From Blepharisma stoltei (lineage: Eukaryota; Ciliophora; Heterotrichea; Heterotrichida; Blepharismidae), in NCBI GenBank assembly GCA_914767885.1, contig CAJZBQ010000017.1, positions 248,001 through 312,000 of the forward strand: 64,000 nt of DNA. The letters are read 5' to 3'. Positions 31,648-42,970 of the stretch are shown piece after piece; position 1 is the stretch's first letter, and each line of letters begins with the position of its first letter. A program made the position numbers and the translations under genes. Under the pieces are notes generated by a model, which worked only from the letters and a program-made list of their open reading frames with translations, ran no database searches and was not told the origin of the DNA.

Positions 31648-34600
31648 ATGGCAAACGGTTCAGATCTTCACAAATTTACCGAATTAGGAAAAATAAACGA
31701 AGTTAAATGTTTGATAGAAAGATACCCTTTTGATCCACCAACTATATCAAAAGCTTTATGGACAGCCCTTAACATAGGATCTCCAATTCATATAGAAATC
31801 GCGAAAATTTTGCTTCCTAGGGCATCACCCAACTATAGAGATAGTAGCGGGATTTCTTTTTTAATGAAAGCAGCAAAAATAGGAGACTTTGAGCTTGTAA
31901 CCGTCCCCTTTAATCTAGTTAGGAAAATATTCCCTTAATAGTAGCAAAAAACATCTAATAAAAAATAATTTTATGCAAAATATTTTTATATGTAATTAAT
32001 AATTGCTAAAGAAAATATTGAGCTAGAGGGCTTCCATTTAAAAATAAATTTTATAAAATTAGATTTTTGATTAAAATACTTAAAATTCCGAAAAAATATT
32101 TATATACCAAATTTCAAAGAAAAATTAACCATGAGCAGAAAATCTTGCTTGTACTTAAAGGGAAGTAAGGATGTTGATTGAATTGAAATGTAGCAGTGGA
32201 GCTCTTGATAGAGAAAAAAAAAGTGTTCTGACACATGCATTAGAAAAACATGGAGACGACCCTATAAGAATTGTCTCATTTCTGCTGTCTAATGGAGCTA
32301 ATGCAAATGTTCCGGACATACAAGGGTTTACACCTCTTCATTTTGCTGCGCAAAATGGCTTTGTGGATTCTGTAAATGAATTAATTGAAAGTCGAGCTGA
32401 TATTAACGCGAAAAACATATAATTATTTAAATTGTATATTAAAATTATAATAATTATCTATAAAAACACGAATTTAGTATAAAAATGTATAAATAATGAT
32501 ACCCCTTTGCATTTGGCTGTGAGGAATAATTATAGAAATTGTGTTGAATTACTATTAGAAAGAGGAGCAAATATTAGGATTCAAAATAACGTAGGAAAAA
32601 CTCCGATTAATGAAGCCCAAGGCAATATTTTTAACTTGCTCACAGGTTACGGACAACGAAAAGAAGAAAATAAAAAAGATAACAATAAAAGCAAAGGAAA
32701 AAACAACAGAGTCAAAAATTACAGAAAAAGAGAAAACCATGAAAAAAGCGCTGAAGAAATGGCAAATGGGAACGCTCCAATAATCCACTCCTGCTTGAGA
32801 TGCAAAAAGACTAATGAATTATATTGCATTTCTTGTGCCAGAGAGCTCCTCTCACATTCCTCAGAAGAAGAATTCAAAATTTTGATCCCTGAAAAAGGAT
32901 CAATTGAAGATGAAAACAGAAAACTTAAAAATGAGCTTGAAAAAGAAAGAAAAAACAAGAAAAAGCTATTGGATAAGCTAAAAGCTTTAGAAAAAGCAAA
33001 TTCACAGTCCCCTGCTGCAAGTGAAGAACCTCAAGTTGATGATAGGCTATACTCTATAAAGCTTGCTAACCAGCCTAACCCTTCTTTGTTTATGAGACCA
33101 GTAACAGTGCACACTCATGAGATTGTGATGCAGCATCTTCAGCAAGAATGTAAAAAATTTCTTAATGACCTTTCTAATTGGGCAAGAAAATCAGATAGCT
33201 CATATAGAGAAGTTGTGGAGATTATAGTTTTTACTCTGAAGGTGGATTTTGCACAGCTAGAAGGGATTTTTCTTGCAGCAGCACCTGATCACTGGTGTAC
33301 TGCAAAGGCTCAAGACAGCAGAATCAGTCAAGCTGAGATGGAGCAAGAACCAAACCTATGTGCTCTAACGGCAGGAGCCGTTGTGATGCCAGCGATAGCC
33401 GTAGAAGAGAACCCGGGAACCTGGAGGATGGGAGCTGTACAGCAAGTAAGTAAGTATATAACATAATTTAACGTGGAGATTATATTTATTATTATCTGAA
33501 TTAATAAATATTTTTTATATAAAGCAAAAAATTTTAGTTAATGCCTTAAGCATATCTGCAAATATAAAAGAGGAATTTCCTGACAGTGATGTACAAAATA
33601 AAGCGGCGGTGTAACCAAACCGTTCTATGCGAATCGGCTAAGAGTTTGAGGGCTTGATGCAACTGAAGCCAAAATGAGATGAGTCTCAACCTCCTTCGCC
33701 AGGCAATGAAGATTTTTACCTTCCTGATTGATATGTTTGAATTAGGGTTTTGCCGTTAGAAAACACTTGCGTCTATAACGAAGAGTTTGCACCAAGACTA
33801 TTAGGAAGTTTATCCCCAGCTGGAATTATAGTCACTAAACCAGCAGCCGCCAATTTATAAGCTGTTTACAAAGTTCCTTATCAAGAGCCAGATGAGAGTT
33901 GTCTCTGGCAGAAATGCTGACATACTTATAGAGATTTACCGATAGCTGAGCTGGTTTTCACTAAAGCTTGATCTAGGTGAGAAGTTAAAAAAGAACCTAA
34001 TTGTTAATCTAACCTAATTCTAACAGTGAGGTAAAAATCTACGGCTCATTCGAAACAAACCTCCATCTTCCTCATTCTGACATTGACCTTGTCATCACAA
34101 ATTTAACAATTTCTCCATCCCAAGTGCTACAATCCCTTATTCCTAACTCCCCCCCCATCCTTGATCGAACGATTGACTGTAAAAATTCCTAAAAATTGGG
34201 GAAATTAACCCATCCTTGATCGAACGATTTTCATATCATGACAATTTTTATATATATAAAAAATATTAGTTATCAAATGCTTTGGAAGATGTGCCTAATG
34301 AAGTTGTTTTCAGAGCTTTGAGACGACAGAAAGCTGCGAAATCAACCATCCGAAGTGATTTAGACATCAGCATAGGCTTAAAAGCTCATAATCTAATAAA
34401 ATAGAGATTCTTTAAAATTTTAAAAAAATATTTAATTTAAATTAAAATTTATACAGTTTAAAAGGGTAACTAATAAATCAAAATATTAAAAATTGGTATT
34501 TTTATGAAATTAATTCAATTTTTTGCAGTAAAAATAATTATTAAATACTCTTAACCCTCTTATTTAAAGTAAATAAAAAAAATCTATATATATCTTTTTC

Positions 34601-35910
34601 ATTTTATATATATAAAATTTTTTTCCCAAAAAAATTTTTTTTAACCCCCATCCTTGATCGAACGATGGCGAGTCGTTCGATCAAGGATGGGGGGGGAGTA
34701 AGCTAAAATCTCTTGAAATTGTCGAGAGCATTGATGATATTTTAACTGCTTCAATTCCTCTTTTAAAAGTGAAAACATTGTACAACACAAGAGTGATACA
34801 AGTAGACATATCTGTACAAGACTCTAGACATAGTGGCTTGGCTTGTTCAGATTTTGTTAAAAGTTTGCTAAAACAGTACCATACACTTCGCCATGTGACT
34901 TTATTGTTTAAGCAGCTTATTTATTTTTCTAATTTCCATGAGCCATTTAAGAGAGGGCTGAGCTCGTATGGGCTTTTGTTGATGATTACTTGGTATTATC
35001 AGTCACAAGGGCCTGAATGGATTGCAGATTTTGGCAATGATTCTCATAAGGTAGCAGATATTTTTTGTATATGTGCTTAATTTGAATTTTTTATATATTA
35101 GGAAGGTAAATTTCTTGAAAATTTTAAGGTAAAATTTAGATAAAATTGAGGTAAAAATTTTGTATTTTTATGGATATGAGTTTGATTATTCAAGGAAAAT
35201 TGCTGTGAATAACCCAGAGCTTCCTAATTTAAGAGATACTTGAATTAATACAGTAATGAGTAAGTAGTCCCCTGGAGTTCTATGCATTTGTGACCCATTG
35301 AATCCTCAAAGCGTAGCTTAGCTTAATTAAAGATTAAGGGACTTGAACCGATAGTGTCTTACTGAAGAATAGCATTACTCTATCTGTTGCAAGTCGAGCC
35401 CCCAGAAGTGTGTCAGCACAGCACCGGGGATATCTATACTCCAGTTTTAGCCTGATTCTGATGCTGCCTCGGACCTTAGAGCTCATAATTTAGGAAAGGG
35501 CTTCACCCAAGCTAGTGTGGTATCTTGTGGCTTCAGAGAAAAAGTGTCCCAAGGTCCATGGAAAATCCAAGATTTTGCTATAACAGGGGAAAATCCAGCA
35601 AGATATACACAACAACCCGCAACCCTTAGGTAAAGCCGCAAGGCTCAGACAAATGATTACTCAAAGAACCCAAACACTATTGAATAAAAAACGATAGGGT
35701 AGTTCATATCGCTATTTTATATATATTGATCCTCAAAGTTATATAGCTTCAAATACAGACATTGAGCGACTATTGGTAGTCCATATTTAGAATATATTCC
35801 AAGTTGCCTATTTTAATATATGAAGACCTGCAGTGTGTTCATGTCCTGAAGGGCAAAAGATCTATGAAAAAATGCTTTATGAGGCAAGAGCTTCTTCAAT
35901 CTATAGTTAG
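31648..35910 (+). CDS. Ankyrin-repeat / Trf4-like noncanonical poly(A) polymerase fusion
   Basis: Exons 31648-31899, 32168-32419, 32492-33259, 34034-34145, 34701-35071, 35154-35252, 35268-35315, 35746-35775 and 35791-35910 give 683 residues. N-terminal ankyrin repeats (GFTPLHFAAQNGFVDSVNEL, NDTPLHLAVRNNYRNCVELL) precede a Cys cluster (CLRCKKTNELYCISC) and a coiled coil. Then comes a Trf4/PAPD5-type core: YGSFETNLHLPHSDIDLVI with the GS and DxD metal site, QVDIS with the third Asp, LLFKQL, GLSSYGLLLM and CDPLNPQS. Such enzymes add tails to nuclear RNAs. Removing five IESs and two introns yields one frame, and a continuous product is strongly implied. The fusion is unusual. Confidence 0.85.
31900..32167. 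other. IES (268 bp) in the ankyrin/Trf4 gene
   Basis: gTA on both edges; removal joins GDFELV to RMLIELKCSSGA. Weak terminal inversion (tcccctttaa / ttaaaggga). Confidence 0.8.
32420..32491. other. Short IES (72 bp) in the ankyrin/Trf4 gene
   Basis: TA-bounded; removal joins ADINAKNI to NNDTPLHLAV, the consensus ankyrin turn. Confidence 0.9.
33260..34033. repeat. Long GC-rich repeat-bearing IES (774 bp) in the ankyrin/Trf4 gene
   Basis: TA-to-TA removal joins KVDFAQL to KIYGSFETN, the start of the nucleotidyltransferase core. The insert is GC-rich with a gagtctcaacctccttcgcc patch similar to the B-box region of R2 copies. It includes an open frame to 33466 that matches nothing and is probably noncoding. 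Confidence 0.75.
34146..34700 (-). mobile_element. Family-1-like MITE with different tips (IES in the ankyrin/Trf4 gene)
   Basis: 555 bp flanked by TAA, ends CTCCCCCCC / GGGGGGGAG. The arm is ccatccttgatcgaacgat instead of the usual one. It has the same plan as reversed family-1 copies: two direct arms at one end, a TTAACCCC box, and a palindromic arm pair at the other end. Removal gives QSLIPKLKSLEIVE in frame. Confidence 0.9.
35072..35153. other. Short IES (82 bp) in the ankyrin/Trf4 gene
   Basis: TA-bounded; removal joins VADIFCI to KILYFYGYEFDYS, the conserved Trf4 helix. Confidence 0.8.
35253..35267 (+). other. 15-nt intron (ankyrin/Trf4 gene)
   Basis: gtaatgagtaagtag; removal joins RDTWINT to SPGVLCICDPLNP. 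Confidence 0.92.
35316..35745 (+). repeat. SINE-like insert (430 bp) in the ankyrin/Trf4 gene
   Basis: Flanked by near-identical attgaatcctcaaag (35298-35312) and attgatcctcaaag (35726-35739). GC-rich, with gacttgaaccgatagtg near the left end and several ccc/ggg hairpins. TA-to-TA removal keeps DPLNPQSVASNTDIERLL in frame. Confidence 0.8.
35776..35790 (+). other. 15-nt intron (ankyrin/Trf4 gene)
   Basis: gtagtccatatttag; removal joins DIERLL to NIFQVAYFNIWRPA. Confidence 0.92.
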
Positions 35911-36003
35911 TGTAGTTTTAGGGAAATTTATATAAAAATAAATATAAAATATATATAAAAAATTATGCCAGACAATATAAACTAATAATCATTTAGTAAT
36001 ATT

Positions 36004-36276
36004 TTAATATTTTCTGAAGTTTATTAAAGAAGAATAATAATTTCCAGTAGCTGAATTGCTCTTAATATCTTGCAGAGTAAGCTCAAATTCATTCATAGTT
36101 TGAGTCATTTCTTGATACTTTTCTAGAACGGAAACTAAAAAACAATTGTTTGCCTCGATGATGGCTAAAACAGTTTCATATGAAACTTCACTATTATTTG
36201 CTGGGGAACTATGGACATTCCCATTGTTTGAAGAATTGTTGAAGTCGTCTGGATCAGAGCTTTGTGTATGGCACAT
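36004..36276 (-). CDS. Small protein, possible SS18/GIF-like
   Basis: 90 codons: polar N-terminus MCHTQSSDPDDFNNSSNNG, then a predicted helical pair (YETVLAIIEANNCFLVSVLE, KYQEMTQTMNEFELTLQDIK). The helical part loosely resembles the SSXT/SS18 N-terminal domain of chromatin coactivators, but similarity is weak and I would call it hypothetical. No intron or IES needed. It is tail-to-tail with the ankyrin/Trf4 gene, 93 bp away. Confidence 0.5.
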   Translation of the reverse strand: MCHTQSSDPDDFNNSSNNGNVHSSPANNSEVSYETVLAIIEANNCFLVSVLEKYQEMTQTMNEFELTLQDIKSNSATGNYYSSLINFRKY

Positions 36277-36891
36277 TAATTATGTAATGGGTATCAAGCA
36301 GTGTTCATTGAAAAAATATGGCTATCCTTTCTTTTATAAAGAGATTTCTAGAAAGCAGAATGGAGAATTTTAAAGAAATTTAATTCAATAAGTTTTGCTA
36401 AGGCTGCTCTAATTAAATATTCGACTTATAAGAAATATCAGCAACTCAGCAAGATGCTTATTTCTTAAGCAAATATTATTGATATTAAGCATCTTGGCTT
36501 GCTAGACACGAAAAATTATAAGAAGCTGAAAATTTAAGTTTTTAAGCGTTTTAAATGCATGTCTCTATTAAACTCCCAGAGAATCTCTCATAAAATTGTT
36601 ATTGCACTCAGTTTTTCTTCTATATCAGATTTTCTATTTCCAATTTTGAATTGGCTACAATTTAATTGCTCTTTTACTTTGCCTTAGATTAATGTCCCTA
36701 TTTAGACAATTACTCAACAGATTAAAATTTTAAGATATATAGTCCATTGACTAGAAAGCTATAGAATGGCTCCAATGCTATGCTTGATACTTAATAATAA
36801 AATTTTGACCCTTAGAAGTATCTTATTAATCAATTGAAAACATCTAACACCTTTTCCATCTCCCTATTTTTTAAAAATATCCTAAATCTAC
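36277..36891. other. AT-rich intergenic region with a small hairpin
   Basis: No gene recognised. A hairpin (agcaagatgctta ... taagcatcttggct) lies at about 36447-36503. Confidence 0.5.
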
Positions 36892-37653
36892 TTATTCAGT
36901 TAGCTTGTCTTTTAGATGTCTATTTTGATTGCTAGATCCACGCATATACTTCAGCTTCTCAACCTTTACCTTCGGATCATAAATATGTGATAAATCTGGC
37001 TTTTTAATTTCTTTTCTCTCTGGCTCTCCCTTCATTTTTTCCCTTTCAGGCTTAACTCTATCAGGTGGGATTTCATACATTTCTTCTTCTTTATCACTTT
37101 CCCAGAGCCCTACTTCCCTTAATTCATTGATTCTTTCTAGAGACGGCAGCTTTGGCTTGTTATATTTAGGCTCAAATCCTTTTCTCCATTGAAGCTCTTT
37201 TCCTTTTGCTGCTTTATAAACTTCTTCTATAGGAGGTAATGGCTGCCCAGGCGCAAGGACAACTCCTTCTTTCATAGCATTGTCAAAAGCTTCAAGATTA
37301 TGTGACTTGGCTTCTAGCCCTAAATTTGTTTGGATTTTTACTTCATCTATTATAGCTTTGAAGGATAATGGTTCATTTTGAGCCAAATTTGAAAGGATTT
37401 TGCGGTCTAGTTCGATGTTGGAGTGGTTTAGGCCATAGATAAATCTTGAGTATGGTAAGCCGTGCTCGCGCACGGCTGCGTTAATGTTAATTATTCAGCT
37501 ACTTTTCATGTTGCGCTTTTTAAGCCTTCTTTCGATGTAGGCAAACCGAAGAGCTCTGTCCACACGAGGAATTACCAATGAAAGACAGTTTTTGCCTCTG
37601 CCGTAGTAGCCCTTGGCAAGTTTCAAGAACTTGGCTTTGCTGAAATGTCCCAT
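36892..37653 (-). CDS. Mitochondrial ribosomal protein bL20m
   Basis: 253 residues without intron or IES, one TGA as Trp. The first 130 residues match bacterial/mitochondrial bL20: AKGYYGRGKNC, RALRFAYIERRLKKRNMKSS, WIININAAVREHGLPYSRFI and ELDRKILSNLAQNEPLSFKA. bL20 binds 23S rRNA early in large-subunit assembly. A 120-residue charged C-terminal extension (WESDKEEEMYEIPPDRVKPE, DPKVKVEKLKYMRG) is absent in bacteria and typical of lineage-specific mitoribosomal growth. No classical cleavable presequence is obvious. The ATG at 37653 is chosen because homology begins there. Confidence 0.92.
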
Positions 37654-37714
37654 GAAAAATAATTATGGATTAAATAAAGCTATAAAGAAAATAATTAGCC
37701 TATTACTCTAATCT

Positions 37715-40680
37715 CTACAATTCAGGAAGATTCTCTAGCAGCCCTTTGAGCTCTTCAACAGCTTCTAAAAAGGCTTCATATATTCCTTTTTCTGCAAAAA
37801 TCCCTACAGTGTGAGCATTGTGGCTTGAGATTAAATATTCATGATTCTTGATTTTTAGAAAATTTTTTTTTTAAGAAAAAATTTCACGGTTTTTAAGAGC
37901 AAGTGCCTAAATATAAAAATTTTTTTAGTAAATTGCTGCTTAGCACGCATGACTGTCAAAAAAGTGCAGAAAAAATGGCACGCAGCCAATATTCATACCC
38001 TTCAAACACAAAATTTTTAGCCTCATCAAGCCATTTTTCGACAGTTTTCAAAATTTCTTTTTTTTTGATAGCGAAATGTTTGACTACTACATCAGTAAAC
38101 TCAATAGGCGGATTCTGAATAATAGCGGACATGGCATATTTTATGTTTCCATATCTGACAATCATGATGTATTCCATGTTTTCTTTGCTGTCTATTGAGT
38201 AGCCTTCATAGGAAGGTTCTTTTTGAATGACTGCTTGGTTCATGACTAAAGCTTGTATTGATAAAAATACTTGGAGGAGGGTGCTATAGCTTGGGTTCCA
38301 CATTTCTTCAGGATCACCGTCTCAGGTGTTTATTACTGATAGACAGACGTAGCCAGTGTCATACAGGTTAGGGTTAAATCGATGTAAACCGTTTCCAGTA
38401 GTTTTTATAGTCATAAGAGGTGGGCTGTTAGGATAGTCTTGAGGTAATTTTATATTCCCAATTATGGAGAATTAATAGTTCTGGATCATTTTTATAAGAA
38501 AGCTAATAATAGGAAAATAAATAAAGCTGAAAGGAATATCAAATAAAAAGAGCCCATGCTCATATGGAGTATCCTCAGTGCCTGAGATTAAGGCTTTTAT
38601 TCTGCTCATATTCGAGCTATCCATACCTATAAAAACAGCTCCAGAGGGCTCACATGGCAAACTTCTAGTCAATGCTTTAATTTCTTTATTAATCCTCGCA
38701 AGCCCTTGCTGGTTAAGTGTGCTTGCATCATAACAATAAGTCGTCGCATTTTGGGCATCCCAATCGGATGCATTAAATCTATGGTCTCCTAAGTGTTGAA
38801 AATAAGGATGTACAGATTCTGGGGCTTGTGGATCTTATGCTTGAACATAAAGTGCAGGTTTTGGCTTGCTCACCTATTGGTAGCACAGTCACCAAGGATC
38901 TCTAGGGAGATTCAACCTCTTTGCGACGACTACAGAGAGAGCTTGCTTGTTCGGACATCGCCTTTCCTATTCTTCACCACCTGACATCATGGCACCTGCT
39001 AAGTAGGATTCTGTGTCTCCACCTCATACTTGCCTTATCAACTCTGTGCTGAGTGGAAAAGCTATGGACTTATGCGGCATGCTACCTGGGCTGAAGGAAG
39101 GCTATTCGCACAAAAATCCCAAAAAATGGAATTCCTGTCAACTATCGGCAAAAAGAAAATTTTGGCTTCACACTAGGAAGTTGCTCGAATGGCCTAGGCA
39201 TTGCCTGCAGATGCTGGGCTTTCCCTTTCCATCTCTGAATCCACCTTTTCCTCAAGGTAAAATCCAATCCTGAAAACGGACTAGGTTTAGGCTCTGTAAA
39301 TTACCAGAATTCCTAGCATTGCTGTCCATTTCAGGATTGTCAAAGCCTTTCGGATATGAATAAAATGTATTTCCCTCTCAGTAATACCCAGCCTAGACTC
39401 CATTCTATTTATATACCCGGTGCTTGTGGATCAGAAGACGATGGCTCTCTCATCAAAATTGTCGGTAAATTCAGATTTCCCGCTTCATAATCATCTCCAT
39501 ACATCATCGGCTGAGCTTCAATTTCATTAATATATACATTCACAGACCCATATCTCTCAATAAATTCGTCTTGCAGCTCTCTCGCGACTCTCTGCAATGC
39601 ATTTGCATATCCTTCACTTTTCAGTGCTAAATACAAGCTTTCATTATACCCTGCAGCCATATCGTCCATTGTATATTCAATGCCCTGTCCTCTGGCATCT
39701 TCTAGCCAATTATTAATATTTTTCAAAATTTCATTCCTTTTTATCCTGAAATAATTTTCCACAACATTTTCAAAGCCTTTTGGAGGGTTCCTCAAAACAT
39801 CTATCATTGTGTGCTGTATAGTGGCGTATTTTATTATATTTTGGTAAATAATGTTGTCAATTGAGTCTTCTGCCATATCTGAGCAGCTGGGCTCTTTTTG
39901 GATTACTTGGTTGTCCATGACTAAAACTTGGATTGAGAGAAGGACTTGTAGTAGGTTTTTGTCAGGGCTTCACATTTCTTCAGGATCTCCTGACCAAGTA
40001 TTTATATTCTTTATGAGGAATATTTGCAAAAATAAATTTATTGTTATGATTATTTTTAATAAAAAATAGTGAAAAAAGAGAGGGATTAATAAAAGTGAGT
40101 GAATATAAAGAATAATTGATAAGCAGACATATCCATTATTGTAGAGATTCGGATTAAATGCGACGGTATTTACCAAACCTGTATGCAAGCTCATAACAGG
40201 TGGGAAATTGGGATAAGTGTTAGGGACTGCTATATGAAACTCAAAAAGTCCATGCGCGTATGGGGTTCCTTCAGATCCTGCTACTAGTGCTTTCATAAGC
40301 TTCATATTAGCTGAATCTACTCCTATAAAAATAGAATAACTTGAAGTGCACGGCAAGCCTCTGGTCAGCACCTTTATTTCTTTATTCAGTCTTTTAGTCA
40401 GTGTTGGAGCTATTTCACTATCAGCGTCAGCTAATAAGTCATGATTTTGAGATAAATCACTGATAAACTGGACAATGTAATTTTGCAATAATCCGAAATC
40501 TAAGAATTTGTCGCTTTCTTGCTTTGCTTCTTCTTCAGGAGCAGTGTGAAAAGAGTCTTCTTGTGAAAGACTAGAAGATCTTGATAAGTTTTCTTCTAAA
40601 GGAGCTGAAGATTTAGATGAATCCATCTTAAGTATATTAGCTGCCATATTAGGCCATCTGATAGACAGGGAGGAAAACAT
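37715..40680 (-). CDS. Double-UBC E2 ubiquitin-conjugating enzyme (BIRC6/UBE2O-like)
   Basis: Minus-strand exons 40113-40680, 39412-40004, 38537-38810, 37929-38452 and 37715-37855 give 699 residues. Two UBC domains in tandem: first SIFIGVDSANMKLMKALVAG, then NPNLYNNGYVCLSIINTWSG; second AVFIGMDSSNMSRIKALISG, then NPNLYDTGYVCLSVINTWDG. Both keep the active-site Cys in VCLS and the WNP/WSP element after it. Spacing resembles the large E2s BIRC6/UBE2O, but BIR repeats are absent. A SINE-like insert lies exactly between the domains; its duplicated target shows the two halves are one reading frame. The substrate is unknown. Confidence 0.87.
37856..37928. other. Short IES (73 bp), double-UBC gene
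   Basis: TA-bounded; removal joins VLSSNL to KIKNHEYLISSHN. A second TA three bases away works equally well. Confidence 0.7.
38453..38536. other. Short IES (84 bp), double-UBC gene
   Basis: TA-bounded; removal joins LFLFDI to KLPQDYPNSPPL, the conserved UBC beta-strand and YPxxPP turn. Confidence 0.92.
38811..39411 (+). repeat. SINE-like repeat R2 between the two UBC domains
   Basis: 601 bp. Direct repeats of minus-strand gatccacaagcMcc lie on both sides. B-box-like gagattcaacctc at about 38907, ctgggctttccctttccat ... tcctcaaggtaaaatcc core, ccagaattcctagcattgct block. TA-to-TA removal gives DPQAPGIHPYFQHLGDHRF. Confidence 0.88.
40005..40112. other. IES (108 bp), double-UBC gene
   Basis: TA-bounded, open in frame, so it would add a hydrophobic run if kept. 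Removal restores VCLSIINTWSGDPEEMW, matching VCLSVINTW of the second domain. Confidence 0.93.
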
Positions 40681-40875
40681 GAAAAACGATGTTATAAAAA
40701 ATTAAAAATAAATTCAAAGAATGTTTTCGAAATTTTTGTAAGGTTAGGTTTGGGGATTTATATATAAATACTATGGATAAAGATTAGTTGTTATCTTTGA
40801 TAACAGGAATATATATTTATTGCAATTAGGGATAATAGAAAATAGTAATTATTGATTGTTTGTTATGGGAATTTT

Positions 40876-42496
40876 TTAAACTATTTTATTATTTGTTTTA
40901 ATAAGTTTTGCTTCTTTATATTCTCTGATGGAAATTGGGATGAGCAATAAAAGTGAGATAAATGCTGCAATAAGCATAAACACAAACGCATACATCCAAT
41001 CAAAAGAAGCCAGATATCCGATTAGTATTTGCCCAAAGGCTGCTCCTAGTCCTCCAGTGCCATCCACAATTCCAGCAACAGTTGCCAAAGCTTCTTCGTT
41101 TCCTTCTAAGTGTTCATGCTTTCCTATATCAATAGGCACTGCTGCTGATATCAAATGTCCTGCGGGTGAGGTTAAAAATTCTGTAATTTAAAAAATCCTC
41201 TTTTTGTATGAAAAAAATATCTTTTATTATACAATCCCATCTTGAGCTTTTTTTTTAAATTTGCTTAATCTTGATAGAATATAGATTTTATACGTACTCC
41301 TCTGTTTTTGCTGTTTTAAACACTTTTTACTATTTTCAACCCTATTTGGAAATATTCAAAAAGTACCATTTATACTTTTTTATGCAAAAGAACATTTTTA
41401 AATTACAGTCATTTTTATAGGTTTTGGGAAAGGGTTGAAAAAGTACATTTACTTTATTTTAACATCACCCATGTCCAGCAGTCCCTGCTAAAGCTCCAAG
41501 TAATATACAAACTCCAAAAATTAAGTACCATAAATCATGTGGGACTATATGAAAACACCATATAGTTGGTATCGAAAACAGCATAATTAAGCAAAGTGTG
41601 GGCCCTCTTGCTTTAAGTTTATCAGTAAGCCACCCGAACCCAAAAGCTCCAACTATGCTTGCAATGTCATAAATATTTGCCATAAACCCTATATATCTTT
41701 TGTCGATATTATATTCGTCATCTAAGAAATAAGGAAGCCACATCAGTATTGCGTAGTTAAGCATTTTCACACATGCATAGCATAAGGAGTAATAAAGGAC
41801 CCCTGGAAGTCTCCAAGCCTTCCAAAAGTTTATACCATTTTTGAAAATAATTTTATTTTCCGTCATGGATTTTGATAGTAAGGCTTCTTCAGCTTCATGC
41901 TCTGGTGGCCTATCTTTTCCATAAAACCAAAACATTAGTCCTACACAAATCATGAAAGTTGCTGAAATACTGATAATGATTTCCCAAGAAACTCCATAAA
42001 CTAATAAAAATCCCGCCATTTGAGCTCCTAGCAAGTGTCCGACTGAAGTATTTGAGCTCCAAAAGCCAACAATTCGTCCTGTTTTGTCTCTTGGGAACCA
42101 GTTTCCCATAATGGCGACTGATGCTGGCCACGCTGATGACTGAAATGCTCCTTGTAGGCCAAATAAAATTGCAAAAATCCAAGGGTTGCTGAAATTCAGT
42201 TTTCCTAAAAGGGCATTAATAAAGTAAGCGCAACCACCTAAACCAATGCCGATTGATGTTATTGCGGATAATGATGTGTGATCGCCAAGATTTCCACTGA
42301 TAAAATTCCCTGTAGCATAGCATAGTAAAAATGTGAAATCCATCACTCCTAGCCATGTAGAATTCATCGATAAATCTGCTCCTACCTCAGGTTTAACCAT
42401 TGACCAGCTTTGAATTGCTGTATGTCGTGATGCGATTGCTAGGTAGGTTATTGTAAAAGTTCATATCCTTGCATGAAGATGAGGGATTGGTTTCAT
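40876..42496 (-). CDS. SLC37/GlpT-like MFS carrier, paralog A
   Basis: Exons 41489-42496 and 40876-41172 (minus) give 434 residues, about 12 membrane segments. Motifs: ASRHTAIQSWSMVKP, STWLGVMDFTFLLCYATGNF, SGNLGDHTSLSA, FQSSAWPASVAIMGNWFPRD, GFGWLTDKLKARGP and AGIVDGTGGLGAAFGQILIG, typical of the glycerol-3-phosphate/sugar-phosphate antiporter family (SLC37). It probably exchanges a phosphorylated sugar for phosphate. It is closely related to the adjacent gene in the same orientation, a tandem duplication. A 316-bp IES interrupts the GxAGH motif here but not in the paralog. Confidence 0.9.
41173..41488. other. IES (316 bp) in SLC37-like paralog A
   Basis: TTA on both edges; removal joins LLGAL to TSPAGHLISAAVPIDIG, alignable with GAFAGTAGHLITSAVAIDIG of the paralog. 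The IES left edge repeats a gcagg...ctgctggacat-like copy of the downstream exon. Internally it has an inverted/direct repeat of gtactttttcaaccct-like sequence. Confidence 0.88.
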
Positions 42497-42970
42497 CTTT
42501 TATAACAAAAAAAGAACTTAAATTTTAAATCTGCAACATTTCAGAAGAAGATTGAAGTTAATTATTTCCCCTCTGGATACTTATCGGGTGCCTCGGTCAT
42601 TCTTATCCATCTTTTTTAATTCAAGATGTACAGCGTTTTCGAAATGAAATCTTATTTTTATAATTTGATTTAGGATAAAAAATTTTAAAAATTATATTTG
42701 AGATCTATTTTCTTAGCAAACTGCAATTGCAATTTAATATTAAAATTTTTTAATTTATTTTAAAATAATGATATTATGAAATTCATTTAACTTTATTTTA
42801 AATTTAATGCTTAAAAGCCTCACATATATATCAGTTTTTCAAAAAATAGAATTCTTTTAGATATTTTCGGCAACTCCTACCTAATGATCTTATATATTTG
42901 ACAGTAAAAAACCTAAATAAATGAGTTTATGAAATGTGAAAATTAGGTTAAGAATCTCTTATATTTTAAA
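42497..42970. other. AT-rich spacer between the two SLC37-like genes
   Basis: 470 bp, no gene seen; should contain the promoter of paralog A and the 3' end of paralog B. Confidence 0.5.

Noticed and set aside
33260-33466. Extension of the ankyrin/Trf4 frame to a TAA at 33466
   Set aside because: The segment lies inside the inserted repeat and would cut the protein before its catalytic core; the IES solution restores the conserved YGSF motif.
40005-40112. Hydrophobic run after VCLSI as a possible membrane anchor of the E2
   Set aside because: It is a TA-bounded insert in the middle of the UBC active-site loop; removal restores VCLSIINTW as in the second domain.
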